This document shows positions 18,499-26,013 of a DNA stretch of 64,000 nt, in pieces; the stretch's first letter is position 1; every line of letters starts with the position of its first letter. Both the position numbers and the translations under genes were made by a program. Under the pieces are notes generated by a model. The model saw only the letters and a program-made list of their open reading frames with translations. It did not search any database and had not been told where the DNA came from. The stretch is from Maricaulis sp. (lineage in GTDB: Bacteria > Pseudomonadota > Alphaproteobacteria > Caulobacterales > Maricaulaceae), in the NCBI RefSeq assembly GCF_017642925.1, contig NZ_JAEPOL010000017.1, positions 1 through 64,000 on the forward strand. Reading direction: 5' to 3'.

Positions 18499-19488
18499 CT
18501 ATTCGATACCGAGGCGCTTCATGCGGCGGTAAAGCGTGGCGCGGCCGATCCCCAATTCGCGGGCAGTCGCACTGGCATTGCCGTCATTGCGAGCCAGCGC
18601 CCGGCGAATTTCGCTGCGCTCTGCAGCGTCGAAACCGGGCGTCACCGAGCCGGCCGAGAGCAGATCCGCCGCGGGCCGCGGCGATGCCAGGCTGGCATCG
18701 TCCAGACCCAGCCCCTGCCGCGCCGCCCGCGTAGCGCCGACGACGAGATCATCGCTGTCGACAGCCAGCAGGGCCGGGCCCCGGGCGCTGTCGCCGGGGG
18801 CAACTAGGATGCGATGACCGGAAAAGGCGGCGCTGAAATGTTCCGCCTCGATCCGTCGCGCCGCTTCCGTGACGATATTCCCGATCAGACCGGCCAAGCT
18901 TTCATTCATGTCCCGCCGGCAGGACGAGACGTCCAAGGCGCCGGCCAGCCGCCCGCGCTCGTCGAAGATCGGCGCGTCCATACAGCTCATCCCGGTATTG
19001 CGGCTATGAAAGTGCTGGTCGCGATGGATGGTCACGGCGCGCTTTTCCACCAGGCAGGTACCGATCCCGTTGGTGCCTTCGCTCGCCTCGCTCCACACCG
19101 CGCCGGTCCACAGACCCCATCGGTTGAAGGCAGGGTCGTGCGATGGCGATCCCTGCCGTTCCAGCACCACGCCATCGGCGTCGGTGAGAAGAACACAGCA
19201 CCCGCTGTCGCCCACCGTCTGCAGGAGCCGCGTCATCGCCGGCCGGGCGATCGACAGCAACCGGCCCGCCTGCTCGCGCGCCTGATCGAGTTCCCGGCCG
19301 GTGAGCCGTTCGGGCGCCTGCGGGGTGTCCGGGTCGAGGTGATGGTAGTTGAGAGAGCGCGACCATGACGCTGCCACGAAGGACCGCGCAACAGCGCTGT
19401 CGCTGCTGGCGGTGCTGAAGACAAGATCGGCGTGCCTGGCCTGCACGGGCGCTCCCCGGTGAATATGATCGCGGTCTTTGCGAGCCAC
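18499..19488 (-). CDS. AcoR-like GAF-Fis regulator lacking the AAA+ domain
   Basis: The 329-residue regulator has a GAF-type sensor region (about 80-205, with SEGTNGIGTCLVEKRAVTIH) and ends in a Fis-type helix-turn-helix (ARELGIGRATLYRRMKRLG). The central sigma-54-interacting AAA+ ATPase of AcoR/AcxR proteins is absent: no Walker A and no GAFTGA motif. It should therefore act with an ordinary sigma factor or as a repressor. Its position directly upstream of the aldehyde dehydrogenase suggests aldehyde or alcohol sensing. The start codon is GTG. Confidence 0.8.
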   Translation of the reverse strand: MARKDRDHIHRGAPVQARHADLVFSTASSDSAVARSFVAASWSRSLNYHHLDPDTPQAPERLTGRELDQAREQAGRLLSIARPAMTRLLQTVGDSGCCVLLTDADGVVLERQGSPSHDPAFNRWGLWTGAVWSEASEGTNGIGTCLVEKRAVTIHRDQHFHSRNTGMSCMDAPIFDERGRLAGALDVSSCRRDMNESLAGLIGNIVTEAARRIEAEHFSAAFSGHRILVAPGDSARGPALLAVDSDDLVVGATRAARQGLGLDDASLASPRPAADLLSAGSVTPGFDAAERSEIRRALARNDGNASATARELGIGRATLYRRMKRLGIE

Positions 19489-19550
19489 GTTACACGAAGA
19501 CTGACACGAAACCGCGCCGTGTCAAAACGGCGGAGCGTCATCGTTTATGT

Positions 19551-21305
19551 TCAGCCTTCGGCGCGCAGCGTGGTTGCCGGATCGAGGGTGCGCAGGGCGG
19601 CGTAGTGGGACAGGAAGACCTGGCCGGACAATTCGTCGAACAGGCCGGCCTTGATCAGCCCGTCGGCCACGGGGCCTTTCACCTCTGACAGGTGCAGGCG
19701 AATGCCCGCCTCCTGCAGCCGCGCATTGATGGCACGCAGGCTGCCGAGCGCGCTGGCATCGACAAAATTCACGGCCGGGAACATCAGGACGAGATCGGTC
19801 ATCTCCGGTTCGCCGGCGGCGATCCGCGAGATCAGCTCTTCCAGGAAGCGCGCATTGGCGAAGTAGAGCGCGCTGTCGACCCGCAGCGAGACCACGTGCG
19901 GTGAGACGATCACGTCATGCCGGTCGACATTGCGGAAATGGTGCGTGCCGGGCACCTGTCCCAGCCGGGCCCAGTGCGGCCGCATCGTGCGCTGGAGCAC
20001 CAGGCCGACCGAGACGGCCACGCCCAGCGTCAGGCCGAACTCGATACCCAGGAAGAGCACGCCGAACAGGGTCAGGAAGGCTGCCGCGCCGTCGGATCGG
20101 GAATAGGTCCAGGCGTGCCAGGCGCCCTTGAAGTCCGCGAGCTTCCAGATCGCCGCCAGGATGGTCGCGGCCAGCGTGGCCTTGGGCAGATGATGGAAAG
20201 CCGGGGTGAGGAAGGCCGCGACGAGCAGGATGAGAAGCGCCGTGAAAACGCCGGCATAGGGTGTGCGGGCACCGGCGGTTTCGTTGACGACCGAGCGGGC
20301 AAAGCCGCCCGTCACCGGATAGCCGCCGGTCAGCGCTGCAGCGGCATTGGCTGCGCCCAGGCCGAAAAGCTCGCGATTGGGCTGGATATGCTCGCGATGC
20401 TTGGCGGCCAGCGACTGGCCCACCGAGACGCTTTCGACGAAACCGATCAGGGAGATCAGGGCTGCGGGACCGAGCAGGGCGCGCCAGGTCTGGAGATCGA
20501 CGGAAGGGAATTGCAGGGGCGGCAGGCCGGAGGGCAGGCTGCCGACAATGGCGAGACCGGTCCGTTCGTTGAGGTGCAGTGTCCATGCGGCGATTGTTGC
20601 CGCGGCAACCAAGGCAGCCGGCGCGGCGCGCACCAGGCTGTCGCTCAGGGCCTTGCCCAGGCCGATACGCTGCAGGAGAGCCGGCAGGACACCCCGCGTC
20701 ATCAGCAGGAAAGCCAGGCTGGCACCGCCCACCAGCAGCGCGATCCCGTCAAAACCGCCAAGGTCCTGGACGAAGGTCATTGCCAGCTCGGGCAGGGTCG
20801 CGCCATGCATGTCGATCCCCAGCATGTGGCGCAGCTGGCTGGCGATGATCAGCACGGTCGATGCGGTGATGAAGGCATCGACCACCGGCCGGCTGAGGAA
20901 ATTGGCGACACTGCCGAGGCGGAACACGCCGAACAGCAGCAGAAAGAGGCTCGACAGGAGCGCCAGCGCTCCGGCGGCCGCGATCTGGTCGGCGGGATTG
21001 TCGAGACCGAGCGAGCCGACAGCCGCTGCCGTCATCAGCGAAACCACGGCGACAGGGCCGACCGCCAGGACGCGGCTCGAACCGAACAGGGCATAGGCGA
21101 TGAGAGGAGCAATAGAGGCGTAGAGGCCTGCCTGCGGCGGAAGCCCCGCCAGCAGCGCATAGGCGAGGCTCTGCGGGATCAGCAGGATGGCGGTGACCAC
21201 GCTCGCCAGCGCATCCGCGCCCAGCGTCGCGCGGTCATAGGTTTTTAGCCAGCCGAGCCCCGGCAGGAAACGGGCGGCCCGATCCAGGAGCGTTTCAGAC
21301 CGCAT
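19551..21305 (-). CDS. SulP-family anion transporter with STAS domain
   Basis: This 584-residue inner-membrane protein has the SulP layout. A transmembrane region opens with LLIPQSLAYALLAGLPPQAGLYAS (sulfate-transporter signature, about 41-64), and a C-terminal cytoplasmic STAS domain (about 440-560) contains FPAVNFVDASALGSL. SulP proteins carry sulfate, bicarbonate or dicarboxylates. Coding overlap of 11 bases with the persulfide-dioxygenase-like gene upstream indicates one operon under the BigR/SqrR-like sensor, so export of oxidised sulfur products such as sulfite or sulfate is a reasonable inference. Confidence 0.88.
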   Translation of the reverse strand: MRSETLLDRAARFLPGLGWLKTYDRATLGADALASVVTAILLIPQSLAYALLAGLPPQAGLYASIAPLIAYALFGSSRVLAVGPVAVVSLMTAAAVGSLGLDNPADQIAAAGALALLSSLFLLLFGVFRLGSVANFLSRPVVDAFITASTVLIIASQLRHMLGIDMHGATLPELAMTFVQDLGGFDGIALLVGGASLAFLLMTRGVLPALLQRIGLGKALSDSLVRAAPAALVAAATIAAWTLHLNERTGLAIVGSLPSGLPPLQFPSVDLQTWRALLGPAALISLIGFVESVSVGQSLAAKHREHIQPNRELFGLGAANAAAALTGGYPVTGGFARSVVNETAGARTPYAGVFTALLILLVAAFLTPAFHHLPKATLAATILAAIWKLADFKGAWHAWTYSRSDGAAAFLTLFGVLFLGIEFGLTLGVAVSVGLVLQRTMRPHWARLGQVPGTHHFRNVDRHDVIVSPHVVSLRVDSALYFANARFLEELISRIAAGEPEMTDLVLMFPAVNFVDASALGSLRAINARLQEAGIRLHLSEVKGPVADGLIKAGLFDELSGQVFLSHYAALRTLDPATTLRAEG

Positions 21306-22161
21306 CGATCGGCAGTTTGAGATAGCGCAGGCCGTTGGCGGCCGGCTCGGGCAAATTGCCGGCGCGCATATTGATCTGCACCGAGGGCAGGATCAGGCGG
21401 GGCATGTCCAGCGTGGCATCGCGCTCGGTTCGCCAGGCCACGAACTCGTCTTCGCTGGTCCGGGCATTGAGATGGATATTGCCGGCCTTTTCCTCGGCCA
21501 CCGTGGTCTCCCAGGCGAAGAAATCGCGGCCCGGCGCCTTGTAGTCGTGGCACATGAAAAGACGGGTTTCGTCGGGCAGGGCGTAGATCTTCTGCACCGA
21601 ATGATAGAGCTGGCGCGCATCGCCGCCCGGGAAGTCACACCGTGCGGTGCCGAAATCCGGCATGAACAGCGTGTCGCCGACAAAGGCCGCATCGCCGATA
21701 TGATAGACCATGCAGGCGGGGGTGTGGCCCGGTGTGTGGATCGCCTCGGCGTCGATATTGCCGATCGAGAAGCGCTCGCCGTCCTGGAAAAGATGGCCGA
21801 ACTGCGAACCGTCACGGGCAAAGTCCGGACCGGCATCGAACAGGTCGCCGAAAACTTTCTGCACGTCGGTGACATGACCCCCGATGCCGATCTTTCCACC
21901 CAGCCGGCTCTGGATATAGGGCGCCGCTGACAGGTGATCGGCGTGGACATGGGTTTCCAAGATCCAGTCGACCGTCAGGCCTGCCGACTTCACGTGCTCG
22001 ATGATGGCATTGGCCGAGTGGGTCGCCGTGCGTCCGGAGGCCTGGTCGAAATCCAGCACGCTGTCGATGATCGCCGCGCGGTCCGTCTCGGGATCCGACA
22101 CGACATAGGAGATCGTGAACGTATCCGGGTCGAAGAAGGATTTTACGGCAAGCTGGGGCAT
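21295..22161 (-). CDS. blh: MBL-fold hydrolase, persulfide dioxygenase-like (ETHE1/Blh)
   Basis: The 288-residue metallo-beta-lactamase-fold protein carries ETHVHADHLSAAPYIQ, the HxHxDH metal motif. It also has HTPGHTPACMVYHIGDAAFVGDT and the late metal ligand in MCHDY. It resembles the Blh/ETHE1 group, which oxidises glutathione persulfide to sulfite. In Xylella and Agrobacterium a fused version is controlled by BigR; here it is a single domain behind a BigR-like gene. I start at 22161 (MPQLAVKSFFDP), because a TTG-initiated extension would run through the promoter and palindrome at 22197-22229. Confidence 0.8.
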   Translation of the reverse strand: MPQLAVKSFFDPDTFTISYVVSDPETDRAAIIDSVLDFDQASGRTATHSANAIIEHVKSAGLTVDWILETHVHADHLSAAPYIQSRLGGKIGIGGHVTDVQKVFGDLFDAGPDFARDGSQFGHLFQDGERFSIGNIDAEAIHTPGHTPACMVYHIGDAAFVGDTLFMPDFGTARCDFPGGDARQLYHSVQKIYALPDETRLFMCHDYKAPGRDFFAWETTVAEEKAGNIHLNARTSEDEFVAWRTERDATLDMPRLILPSVQINMRAGNLPEPAANGLRYLKLPIDAV

Positions 22162-22196
22162 GATGGTGGCGGGCTCCTGGCGGATTACTCGGACTC

Positions 22197-22229
22197 GATA
22201 TAGGTTATGTGCATATTCATGCAAATATG
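22197..22229 (-). promoter_or_regulatory. Promoter and operator-like palindrome of the persulfide operon
   Basis: On the minus strand TTGCAT (22219-22224) and TATATC (22197-22202) are spaced by 16 bases, a good promoter for the hydrolase gene. An AT-rich palindrome, CATATT-N6-AATATG at 22212-22229, covers the -35. It overlaps a second one, TTCAT-N6-ATGAA at 22216-22231. This is where a BigR/SqrR-type repressor would be expected to bind. Confidence 0.5.
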
Positions 22230-22269
22230 AAACTATGCGGCGCGCGGTCGCAGGCGGCGACTGTCTAGC

Positions 22270-22572
22270 CTATCCGGCGGGCCGGCAATAGGTGTCGTAG
22301 AGGGTGGATATCAGGTGTTCCAGCCGCGTGTCGGCGAGGGCGTAGTAGATGGTCTGTCCGTCGCGCCGCGTTCGCACCAGCCCCTTGTTGCGCAGGATCG
22401 CCAATTGCTGCGACATCGCCTGCGCCCGCATGTCCAGCGCTTCGGCGAGCTCGCCGACGGACCGCTCCTTTTCCACCATGGCGCACATGGCCAGAAGTCG
22501 ATTGGGGTGGGCGAGGGTCTTCATGATCTCGGACACCTCCTCGGCGACCGGCCGCATGTCGTCGTATTGCAT
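22270..22572 (-). CDS. bigR: ArsR-family persulfide sensor, BigR/SqrR-like
   Basis: This 100-residue winged-helix repressor (SVGELAEALDMRAQAMSQQLAILRNKGLVRTRRDGQTIYY) has exactly two cysteines, Cys30 and Cys96. In BigR (Cys42/Cys108) and SqrR (Cys41/Cys107) the redox pair is also 66 residues apart. That spacing plus a persulfide-dioxygenase-like gene directly downstream supports reactive-sulfur sensing by disulfide or tetrasulfide formation. It probably represses the promoter at 22197-22229 and itself. It lacks the metal-site cysteines of arsenic or cadmium sensors. Confidence 0.8.
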   Translation of the reverse strand: MQYDDMRPVAEEVSEIMKTLAHPNRLLAMCAMVEKERSVGELAEALDMRAQAMSQQLAILRNKGLVRTRRDGQTIYYALADTRLEHLISTLYDTYCRPAG

Positions 22573-22661
22573 GGCTTACCTGCAGCGATTTGTAGCTACG
22601 GGTTTATGTAGATGGTTCCGGGGTGTGGGGGAAGGGTAGAGTAAACCCACCTGCAAACACC

Positions 22662-22796
22662 GTCATCCCCAGGCTTGTCCGGGGGACCTCAACCATCCTG
22701 CTGAACATTGGCTTCGCGACGTCATGACCGGGCTCTTCGCCAGGTTGGCGGAGGTCCCCCGGACCCCTGCTGACGCAGTGACCGTGGGATGACGAG
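22662..22796. repeat. Dispersed intergenic element, type C
   Basis: The unit is bracketed by GTCATCCC and GGGATGAC, with internal matching arms (GTCCGGGGGACCT / AGGTCCCCCGGAC). The same brackets enclose the elements at 32395-32560 and 46822-46986, and a diverged relative lies at 49661-49812. It looks like a non-coding, hairpin-forming dispersed repeat. Confidence 0.6.
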
Positions 22797-22854
22797 GTAT
22801 TGGCCGTATTGAAGGAGGAAAGGCGTCGAGCTGCATTCCAGCTGAAATCACCCA

Positions 22855-22882
22855 TTGTGTTAGTGCGCTAACACGTTATATC
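22855..22882 (+). promoter_or_regulatory. his operon promoter with 18-bp operator-like palindrome
   Basis: TTGTGT (22855-22860) and TATATC (22877-22882), 16 bases apart, form a plausible promoter. GTGTTAGTGCGCTAACAC (22857-22874) fills the spacer; its seven-base arms match perfectly. It has the 18-base length of the E. coli TrpR operator and agrees with GTACTAGTTAACTAGTAC at about 11 positions. The short leader (about 15 bases to the ATG) leaves no room for a leader-peptide attenuator. Confidence 0.6.
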
Positions 22883-22904
22883 GACCCTCAAGGAGACCGA
22901 AGCC

Positions 22905-23222
22905 ATGGACGACCTGTCTGAAAACACGCGCGCCCCGGCGCCGGACCTGGCGCCGCTCAGCGAGGCCTTGCTCGCCCTGCGCGATGAGCGCGAGGCCGAC
23001 CGGTTTTTGCGTGATCTGCTGACGCCGGGCGAGATCCGCACGCTGGTGGAGCGCTGGCGGGTGGCGCGGCTGCTGGACGAAGGCGGTCATTCCTATCGCG
23101 AGATTGCCGAGATGACCGGCGCCTCCACCACGACGGTGACCCGGGTCGCCCGTTTCCTCAGCCAGGAGCCCTGGCAGGGCTACCGCACCATTCTCGATCG
23201 CCTCAAGGAGCCGAAATCGTGA
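22905..23222 (+). CDS. TrpR-superfamily (YerC/HisR-like) regulator of the his operon
   Basis: The 105-residue protein belongs to the TrpR/YerC family: FLRDLLTPGEIRTLVERWRVARLLDEG (about 34-60) followed by the DNA-binding helices SYREIAEMTGASTTTVTRVARFL. Proteins of this family encoded next to histidine genes in Xanthomonadales and Firmicutes have been proposed as histidine-responsive repressors (HisR). Here it is the first gene of the operon, overlaps hisG by four bases (GTGA), and its own promoter contains an 18-bp palindrome. Auto- and operon repression by histidine is therefore a good hypothesis. AAGGAGA at 22890-22896 is its ribosome-binding site. Confidence 0.85.
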   Translation: MDDLSENTRAPAPDLAPLSEALLALRDEREADRFLRDLLTPGEIRTLVERWRVARLLDEGGHSYREIAEMTGASTTTVTRVARFLSQEPWQGYRTILDRLKEPKS

Positions 23223-24106
23223 CTTCCCCGCGTCTGCGTATCGCCGTTCAAAGCAAGGGCCGCCTCGCCGAGGGCGGTATGGACCTGTTGAAGCGCTGCG
23301 GCCTTCGTTTCGCCTATGGCCGGGACAAGCTGCACCAGCGCGCCGAGAACATGCCGGTCGACCTGATGCTGGTGCGTGACGACGACATCCCCAATTTCGT
23401 GGCGTCCGGGGCATGCGACTACGGCATCGTTGGCGAGAATGTGCTGCGCGAGGAACAGGCGGCTGGCGGCCGGGCCCGTGAGCTGGATGTGGCGCTGCGC
23501 CTGGGGTTCGCCGGCTGCACGCTGAAACTGGCTGCCGCCCAGGGCGGAGATATCCGCTCGTCTGCCGATCTGGCGGGCAAGGCGGTCGCGACCTCCTATC
23601 CGGCGCTCACGGCACAGTATCTGCGGGATCGGGGAATCGAGGCGGAAATCGTCGAGATGCGCGGTTCTGTGGAAGTGGCGCCCCGCCTGCGGATCGCCGA
23701 TGCGATCTGCGACCTTGTCTCGTCCGGCGCGACGCTGCAGGCCAACGGGCTGTCAGCCTTCGAGACGGTGCTGGAGAGCGAGGCCGTTCTGATCCGGCGC
23801 GGCACGGGCCGGGATCCCCGGACCGATGCCGTCGCGAATGTGCTGATGCGCCGTGCCGAGGGCGTGATCGCCAGCTCGCAGACCAAATACATCATGCTCA
23901 ACGCGCCCAAGGACAGGCTCGAAGCGATCCGCAACCTCCTGCCGGGCGCCGACGCGCCGACCATCGCCCAGGTCGCCGGCCGGGACGATGTCGTGGCCAT
24001 GCATGCGGTGTGCCGTGAACGGGTGTTCTGGGAAACCCTGGAAGCGCTCGAAGCGGAGGGCGCGCGCGCCATCCTGGTCTTGCCCATCGAGAAAATGCTC
24101 GCCTGA
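23219..24106 (+). CDS. hisG: ATP phosphoribosyltransferase (long form)
   Basis: HisG catalyses the first, committed step of histidine synthesis, joining ATP and PRPP. At 295 residues it is the long, HisZ-independent form with a C-terminal regulatory ACT-like domain, which gives histidine feedback. Signatures are LRIAVQSKGRLAEGG at the start, ENMPVDLMLVRDDDIPNFV (about 42-60) and ADAICDLVSSGATLQANGL (about 159-177). The ending AILVLPIEKML is close to enterobacterial HisG. Many alphaproteobacteria instead use short HisG plus HisZ. The start GTG overlaps the regulator's stop, and hisDB follows after 8 bases. Confidence 0.96.
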   Translation: MTSPRLRIAVQSKGRLAEGGMDLLKRCGLRFAYGRDKLHQRAENMPVDLMLVRDDDIPNFVASGACDYGIVGENVLREEQAAGGRARELDVALRLGFAGCTLKLAAAQGGDIRSSADLAGKAVATSYPALTAQYLRDRGIEAEIVEMRGSVEVAPRLRIADAICDLVSSGATLQANGLSAFETVLESEAVLIRRGTGRDPRTDAVANVLMRRAEGVIASSQTKYIMLNAPKDRLEAIRNLLPGADAPTIAQVAGRDDVVAMHAVCRERVFWETLEALEAEGARAILVLPIEKMLA

Positions 24107-24114
24107 GGTTCGTC

Positions 24115-26013
24115 ATGCTCGACACGCTGATCTGGAAAGAGGCCACAGAGGCACAACGGCGTCAGGCGCTGGCGCGTCCGGTCGAGACCGGTACCGCCGA
24201 TGCGGCGGCCCGCGAGATTGTGGATGCGGTGCGCGCGCGCGGCGACGAGGCGGTCCGCGCCTATGCAGCCCGTCTGGATGGCTACGCGCCGGACGATTTC
24301 CGTGTGCCGGCCGAAGCGCTGCGTGAGGCGCGCAAGGCCATGGACCCGGCTGACATTGAAGCGGTGAAGGCGGCCGCGGATGCGGTCCGGCGGTTTCACG
24401 TCCGCCAGGGCTATACCGGTTATTCCGTCGAGACCTGGCCGGGGGTCATGGCGTCACGCCGGGCGACGCCGGTCGATGTGGCGGCACTTTACGTGCCCGC
24501 CGGCAGTGCGCCGCTCGTCTCGACACTGATCATGCTGGCCGTGCCGGCCCAGCTGGCCGGTGTGCCGCGGATTGTCGTCGTGGCGCCGCCGGCCGGTGAG
24601 GGCGGGGTGAACCCGGCGCTCCTGGCCACCGCCGATATTCTCGGCATTGACGAGGTCTATGCGATCGGCGGCGCCCAGGCGATTGCGGCTCTGGCAACCG
24701 GTACGGCGGGCCTGCCGCGGGCCGACAAGATTTTCGGACCCGGCAATGCCTATGTCGCCGCAGCCAAATCCTATGTCGCCGGACTGCCGGGCGGGCCTGC
24801 AATCGATCTGCCGGCCGGACCGAGCGAGGTGATGGTGATTGCCGACGATCGCGCCGACGCCGAGTTGGTCGCCAGCGATTTGCTCAGCCAGGCCGAGCAC
24901 GATCCGTCGGCGCAGGTCGTGCTGGTCTGTTTCGATACTGTGACCCGCGACCGGGTGATTGCGGCGACCGAAGCCCAGCTGGCGCAATTGCCGCGTGCGG
25001 AAATCGCGCGGGCCGCGCTGGCAAACTCCTGCACGGTGATCTGCGACACGCTGGAAGAGGCGGCCGAGGTGGCCAATGCCTATGCCCCTGAACACCTGAT
25101 CCTGCAGGCCGATTCGGCCGAGCGCCTGGTCGGCCTGGTGCGGCATGCGGGGTCGATCTTTGTAGGCGCCTTCACGCCGGAAGCGGCGGGAGACTATGCC
25201 GCCGGTCCCAACCACACCCTGCCGACCAGCGGAGCTGCGCGGGCCTATGGCGGGGTGACGGTGGAGGCTTTCCAGAAGACCACGACCATCCTGCGCGCCA
25301 CGGCCGAGGGCGCGGCGGCGATGGCGCCCGCCGTCGAGCGGCTGGCGGCGCTGGAAGGACTGGAGGCTCACGCGACGGCCATACGTCTGCGCCGGGAACG
25401 GGCCGGGGCTCAGCCGGATGGGGCCGCGACCGGCGGTCCGCGCGCGGGCACGAAGCGCCGCAAGACGGCCGAGACGGATGTCACCGTGACCGTCAATCTC
25501 GATCGCGACGGCCCCAGCCGGATCGCCACCGGTGTGGGCTATTTCGACCACATGCTCGAACAGGTCGCCCGGCATGGCGGGATCGCGCTCGATGTGGCGG
25601 TGGAGGGCGATCTTCACATCGATGCCCACCACACGATCGAGGATGTCTGCCTGACCTTCGGTGAGGCCCTGCGCGAAGCGCTGCGGGACAAGCGCGGTCT
25701 TGCCCGCTTCGGGTTCGAACTGCCGATGGACGAGACGCGGGCCGCAGTCTGGATCGATCTGTCGGGACGGCCATTTGCGAAATTCGAGGGCGAGATACTC
25801 GGCGAGACCGTTGGTGAGTTCCCGGTCGAGATGACGGCGCACGCCTTCCGCTCCATCGCCGAAAGCCTGGGTGCGGCGATCCATGTGAAAGTCGAGGGCG
25901 AGAATGCCCACCACATGGTCGAGGCCTGTTTCAAGGCCTTCGGGCGCGCCCTGCGCAAGGCCGTGCGGGTCGAGGGCGATGCGCTGCCGTCGACCAAGGG
26001 GATGCTGGCATGA
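24115..26013 (+). CDS. hisDB: Fusion of histidinol dehydrogenase (HisD) and imidazoleglycerol-phosphate dehydratase (HisB)
   Basis: One 632-residue frame encodes two enzymes. Residues 1-430 are HisD, numbered exactly as in E. coli, with zinc ligands Gln259, His262, Asp360 and His419 and catalytic Glu326/His327. An Ala/Gly/Pro-rich linker (about 430-446) leads into HisB-type dehydratase (447-632), with TGVGYFDHMLEQ, DAHHTIEDVC, EMTAHAFRSIAE and ENAHHMVEACFKAFGRAL, the histidine- and glutamate-rich manganese sites. The histidinol-phosphatase domain of enterobacterial HisB is absent, and hisC, which lies between hisD and hisB in enterobacteria, is missing. The enzymes catalyse non-consecutive steps (6 and the final two). 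hisH overlaps the stop by four bases. Confidence 0.93.
   Translation: MLDTLIWKEATEAQRRQALARPVETGTADAAAREIVDAVRARGDEAVRAYAARLDGYAPDDFRVPAEALREARKAMDPADIEAVKAAADAVRRFHVRQGYTGYSVETWPGVMASRRATPVDVAALYVPAGSAPLVSTLIMLAVPAQLAGVPRIVVVAPPAGEGGVNPALLATADILGIDEVYAIGGAQAIAALATGTAGLPRADKIFGPGNAYVAAAKSYVAGLPGGPAIDLPAGPSEVMVIADDRADAELVASDLLSQAEHDPSAQVVLVCFDTVTRDRVIAATEAQLAQLPRAEIARAALANSCTVICDTLEEAAEVANAYAPEHLILQADSAERLVGLVRHAGSIFVGAFTPEAAGDYAAGPNHTLPTSGAARAYGGVTVEAFQKTTTILRATAEGAAAMAPAVERLAALEGLEAHATAIRLRRERAGAQPDGAATGGPRAGTKRRKTAETDVTVTVNLDRDGPSRIATGVGYFDHMLEQVARHGGIALDVAVEGDLHIDAHHTIEDVCLTFGEALREALRDKRGLARFGFELPMDETRAAVWIDLSGRPFAKFEGEILGETVGEFPVEMTAHAFRSIAESLGAAIHVKVEGENAHHMVEACFKAFGRALRKAVRVEGDALPSTKGMLA

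Larger units (their letters stand above)
22573..22904. other. Intergenic region with a palindromic repeat and the his promoter
   Basis: No gene is visible between the divergent bigR-like and his genes. The region holds a dispersed element (22662-22796) and, at its right end, the his operon promoter with its 18-bp palindrome. Confidence 0.7.

Noticed and set aside
24115-26013. Sequencing frameshift as the cause of the hisD-hisB fusion
   Set aside because: Both domains and the linker are in one frame with normal codon use and no stop, and there is no gap where hisC could have been lost by a base error.
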